Of a stretch of DNA of 64,000 bases, positions 61,773 to 64,000 are shown piece by piece. Each line of letters starts with the position of its first letter. Within the stretch, counting starts at the first letter, position 1. A program made the position numbers and the translations under genes. The stretch is from Oscillospiraceae bacterium (GTDB lineage: Bacteria; Bacillota; Clostridia; Oscillospirales; Ruminococcaceae). Location of the stretch: assembly GCA_017483465.1 (NCBI GenBank), contig JAFUWN010000012.1, positions 22,747 through 86,746 on the forward strand. Reading direction: 5' to 3'. Under the pieces are notes generated by a model that worked only from the letters and a program-made list of their open reading frames with translations, was not told the origin of the DNA and did no database searches.

Positions 61773-61808
61773 AAAACAGCACTCTGTCCGGAACAGGGTG
61801 CTGTTTGT
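61773..61808. terminator. Bidirectional terminator
   Basis: AAACAGCACTCTGT pairs with ACAGGGTGCTGTTT, with A-run before and TGTTAATT after, between convergent genes. Confidence 0.75.
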
Positions 61809-61812
61809 TAAT

Positions 61813-62241
61813 TTATTCTGATAATAATTCTATTGCCTTATGATACTTCTCACAGCGTTTACGGGCTTTTTCATCAATGACATCTAATCTTGACAGATCG
61901 CTGTTATGCCGCAGATCGGCAAGCTTGACGACTCTTGCAATCGGATTCTGACGGATTCGCATGACATAATCCATATATTCTGAATGATCATCATGAGTCA
62001 GCAGGGAAACGGCTTCTAAAATCTGTTCAGAAAAGCCCATATTCCGCAAATCTCCGATTGTATAGTCAGTATCTTCAATCACATCATGCAGAAGAGCCGT
62101 AATAACGGTTTCTTCTGTCTGCATTTGTTCTGCCAGGTGAAACGGATGGAACACATAAGGCATACCGCTTTTATCAACCTGATCTTTATGAGCTTCAAAA
62201 CAGAGCTTCAATGCTTTTTTAGTAGATTCTGTATAAATCAT
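61813..62241 (-). CDS. Small HD-domain hydrolase (SpoT/MESH1-like)
   Basis: A 142-residue HD-domain protein like the hydrolase half of RelA/SpoT: H-x-HP (VFHPFHLAEQM), ALLHDVIEDTDYT (HD-x3-ED motif), and KLADLRHN. Such single-domain enzymes may hydrolyse (p)ppGpp. ATG 62241 is nine bases after GAGGA; ATG 62250, overlapping the upstream stop, is the alternative. Confidence 0.88.
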   Translation of the reverse strand: MIYTESTKKALKLCFEAHKDQVDKSGMPYVFHPFHLAEQMQTEETVITALLHDVIEDTDYTIGDLRNMGFSEQILEAVSLLTHDDHSEYMDYVMRIRQNPIARVVKLADLRHNSDLSRLDVIDEKARKRCEKYHKAIELLSE

Positions 62242-62246
62242 AATTA

Positions 62247-63023
62247 TCATTCCTCATCATATTCATAAGCAGGCGGAGGCGGAGCAGTTTCAGGGGCTTC
62301 CGGTTCATATTCCGGTTCAGGAGGGCTGGTCACCACCGGAGCAGGCGGAGCGGTTTCCGGAACTTCGGGTTCATAATCCGGTTCGGTATATGTCGGCGGA
62401 GGGGGAGCGGTTTCCGGTTCTTCTGTAACTACCTGGACAGTTTCTGTTTTTCTGGTAGTTTCTGCCTGTGATTTAGTTGTTCTTTCTTTTTCGGTAGCTG
62501 CTTCAGTCACAGTTGTTGTTTTTTCTGTCGTTCTTCGGGTTTCTTCGTCATCATCGGCAGTTGTTTTAGATTTTTTGGTACTGGTTTCATCGGTATCTGT
62601 CTCAGAGTTATCCGTTTCTGAAGTAGTTTCGGTTTCATCAGAGTCAGTTGTTTTTTTATAACGTGTTGTATATTGATAATCCTCATATTCCGTTTCGTAG
62701 AAATCGAAACTTGTTGCAGTTGTCGAAGTAGAAACTTTTCTGTGCGGAGCAGTTGTAACTAAATCCAGATGTTCGGCAGTGGTCTGAATCATAGTTGTAG
62801 AAGTTGTTTCAAGTTCGTTGCGGATATAGTCCAGATTATCTCTGGGACTTCGCTTTGCAAGATTGACGAACCCGAACCCTAAGACAGCAATAATTGCAAT
62901 AATCAGAAAAGCGATCAGAAGAACGGGAGCAGCTCTGGAAATCAGAGATTCAGATTCTTCTTCGATTTTTTCCTCAACGGGGACATCAATATCCATATCT
63001 TGATTGTGATGCGGACGAGCCAT
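62247..63023 (-). CDS. Membrane-anchored Thr-rich protein with Pro repeats
   Basis: A 258-residue protein: charged N-terminus, one membrane helix (about 31-56), a Thr/Glu/Ser-rich outer stretch (about 70-200), and a C-terminal tail of degenerate repeats with ETAPPPP and EPxYEPE motifs (about 203-258). No folded domain. Third member of the anchored Thr/Pro-rich type in this window. Own promoter and AAAGGAG ribosome site. Confidence 0.78.
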   Translation of the reverse strand: MARPHHNQDMDIDVPVEEKIEEESESLISRAAPVLLIAFLIIAIIAVLGFGFVNLAKRSPRDNLDYIRNELETTSTTMIQTTAEHLDLVTTAPHRKVSTSTTATSFDFYETEYEDYQYTTRYKKTTDSDETETTSETDNSETDTDETSTKKSKTTADDDEETRRTTEKTTTVTEAATEKERTTKSQAETTRKTETVQVVTEEPETAPPPPTYTEPDYEPEVPETAPPAPVVTSPPEPEYEPEAPETAPPPPAYEYDEE

Positions 63024-63086
63024 GTTAAAAATCTCCTTTATTATTATTTTTTGTTTGAATTTGAAAACGATTACACTATGTTTTTT

Positions 63087-63115
63087 ATTTTATCACAAAG
63101 ACACGAAAATGTCAA
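63087..63115 (-). promoter_or_regulatory. Promoter of the Thr-rich anchored protein gene
   Basis: Minus-strand TTGACA (63110-63115), 17 bases, TAAAAT (63087-63092). Confidence 0.65.
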
Positions 63116-63179
63116 GAGGGAGAATGAGATATAAAATTGCACCAAATATAAATTTTGTGTAACTTAGACCTGCTTTTTC

Positions 63180-63413
63180 TCAGAACGGAAGTGCAAGCCC
63201 CTGAATCTCTTTTTCAAAGTCTCTGAAACCTTCATCAAGCGGTTTCATCAGCGAATAGTCCACCAGTTCACACGCCTTGGAAAAAGAATCAAAGTACCAG
63301 CATTCTTCACAGTACTTTTCACCGCAGTCACAGGCTTCACAGTTTCTTTCCACACATCCGTCATACCAGTTACAAAACCATTGTGAACACGCTTTCATAC
63401 CATATTCTTTCAT
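63180..63413 (-). CDS. Small Cys-rich protein, probably metal-binding
   Basis: A 77-residue protein with nine Cys residues in its first 50 positions, including CEACDCGEKYCEEC. The spacing suggests one or two zinc sites, but no known family is recognised. GAGAGG lies about 12 bases upstream of the ATG, next to the stop of the preceding small gene, so the small genes at this end probably form one operon. Confidence 0.6.
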   Translation of the reverse strand: MKEYGMKACSQWFCNWYDGCVERNCEACDCGEKYCEECWYFDSFSKACELVDYSLMKPLDEGFRDFEKEIQGLALPF

Positions 63414-63428
63414 TTTTTATTCAACCTC

Positions 63429-63689
63429 TCAATCCAATTCAATCACCGGTTTTTTTACCGTTTTCGGAGTGATACTGTATTTATTAACTTCATAATAGTC
63501 AGCAATGGCCAATTTTACGAGCTTTACGAATTTTTTAATATCACTCCTCTGATTCACATCAAACGGCATTCGCTGAAACAGTTTAAACGGCTCTGCTCCT
63601 GCCTTTGGATTGTCATACAGAAAAATATGCGGAAAATTAAACGCATCGAGTCTGACAAATACAGAAGCCGTTCCCTGCTCCAGTCTCAC
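63429..63689 (-). CDS. Small uncharacterised protein
   Basis: An 86-residue soluble protein (RLEQGTASVFVRLDAFNFPH...). The frame is open back to GTG 63773, but GTG 63689 overlaps the stop of the upstream small gene (GTGA), the typical coupled arrangement, and codon use before it is unlike the rest of the window. No family recognised. Confidence 0.5.
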   Translation of the reverse strand: MRLEQGTASVFVRLDAFNFPHIFLYDNPKAGAEPFKLFQRMPFDVNQRSDIKKFVKLVKLAIADYYEVNKYSITPKTVKKPVIELD

Positions 63690-63901
63690 CAGAACGGCAA
63701 ACCGCCGCCGAATCTGCCTGATCTTGTCAGCAACTTCAGAATCATCAGAACGACAGCTGCTAAACACACCCACGGAACAGAGGGCTTTTTCAGTCCTCTG
63801 TTTTCTTCTTCAGAATTACTTTCAGCCCCTCCCCTGCTGAATTTTACATCCGGAAGACCCCGGAAGACCACTCCCCCGCACGCAATACAGGGCTTTTTCA
63901 G
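63686..63901 (-). CDS. Small membrane protein with CxxC motif, start uncertain
   Basis: A frame of about 71 residues with a Cys motif near its N-terminus (KKPCIACGGVVF), a charged spacer and one membrane helix (VPWVCLAAVVLMILKLL). No ATG, GTG or TTG sits before the Cys motif; the only candidate that includes it is CTG at 63901, overlapping the upstream TGA (CTGA). GTG 63871 would give 61 residues but is directly against its ribosome-like sequence. A KKP(C/S) segment occurs twice in the gene. Confidence 0.4.
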   Translation of the reverse strand: MKKPCIACGGVVFRGLPDVKFSRGGAESNSEEENRGLKKPSVPWVCLAAVVLMILKLLTRSGRFGGGLPFW

Positions 63902-64000
63902 CTTTCTGTCTTTCTGTCCAGATAATCATCATTTTCAATGCTTTCAGACTCCCCGACACGGAGACCGAGCAGAGCAAGCACATCCTGAGAGAATTTCTTG
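63898..64000 (-). CDS. 3' end of an unidentified gene, cut by the window
   Basis: The last 33 residues of a protein (FSQDVLALLGLRVGESES... ending LDRKTES) run in from the right edge. The acidic tail looks like a genuine C-terminus. Too short to identify. Its stop overlaps the possible CTG start of the next gene. Confidence 0.5.
   Translation of the reverse strand, partial: KKFSQDVLALLGLRVGESESIENDDYLDRKTES

Overview
The window looks like the chromosome of a cellulosome-forming, anaerobic Firmicute close to Ruminococcus (Oscillospiraceae). The evidence is four secreted proteins with type I dockerins (a GH53 galactanase, a serpin, a GH5 glucanase and a DUF4874/DUF4832 protein) plus a dockerin-like segment in a secreted amidase. 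A complete spoIIIA operon, archaeal-type aspartate-semialdehyde dehydrogenase, LuxS, a flavodiiron protein and moderate G+C also fit. Most promoters read as TTGACA, a 17-base spacer and an extended -10 (TGCTATAAT or similar). I saw no rRNA, tRNA, CRISPR array, IS element or prophage.

Layout. 1-5.3 kb: a 5'-truncated rhamnulokinase-like gene, the GH53 galactanase, a DUF6483 protein and a MATE-fold transporter. 5.3-8.3 kb: a leftward operon of a YkgJ-like Cys protein, purB, luxS and a membrane protein. 8.4-12.1 kb: an HD-GYP protein, a nitroreductase and a large amidase with choline-binding-like repeats. 12.2-14.2 kb: an extra type II topoisomerase B subunit without an A subunit beside it. 14.3-19.4 kb: an FMN-riboswitch-controlled riboflavin operon (ribD-ribE-orf-ribBA-ribH-HAD). 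19.3-21.5 kb: a DUF3885 gene, an anchored Thr/Pro-rich protein and an AraC regulator. 21.6-24.8 kb: a lysine-riboswitch operon (asd-dapA-dapB). 24.8-29.9 kb: queA, an ECF sigma factor with a membrane-anchored partner, and the dockerin serpin. 30.0-34.7 kb: spoIIIAA-AH. 34.7-45.4 kb: a long housekeeping operon (asp23, nusB, M22, xseA-ispA, DUF212, dxs, tlyA, phosphoesterase, nadK, argR, recN, small ORF). 45.4-56.5 kb: a giant ABC transporter with a repeat-rich extracellular region, a small membrane protein, TspO, an unusual P-loop protein, the GH5 glucanase, a polysaccharide deacetylase coupled to a flavodiiron protein, and a frameshifted small gene. 56.6-64 kb: a lipoprotein, an SH3-domain anchored protein, the DUF4874/DUF4832 dockerin protein, a small HD hydrolase, another anchored Thr/Pro-rich protein, and a cluster of tiny genes cut by the window end.

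Most notable: (1) xseA has no stop codon and reads in frame into ispA, while the XseA coiled-coil region and the xseB gene are both missing; (2) the ABC transporter carries about a dozen degenerate copies of a QDLMxxY-type repeat in its extracellular loop; (3) a hairpin-bearing repeat lies inside the spoIIIA operon and again upstream of a lipoprotein gene, where it supplies the promoter -35 box; (4) an ECF sigma/anchored-partner pair sits directly upstream of the dockerin serpin; (5) a Cof-type HAD phosphatase ends the riboflavin operon and may supply its missing dephosphorylation step.

All functions are read from sequence by recognition of families and motifs; no database search was run. Residue positions are approximate unless tied to a codon.
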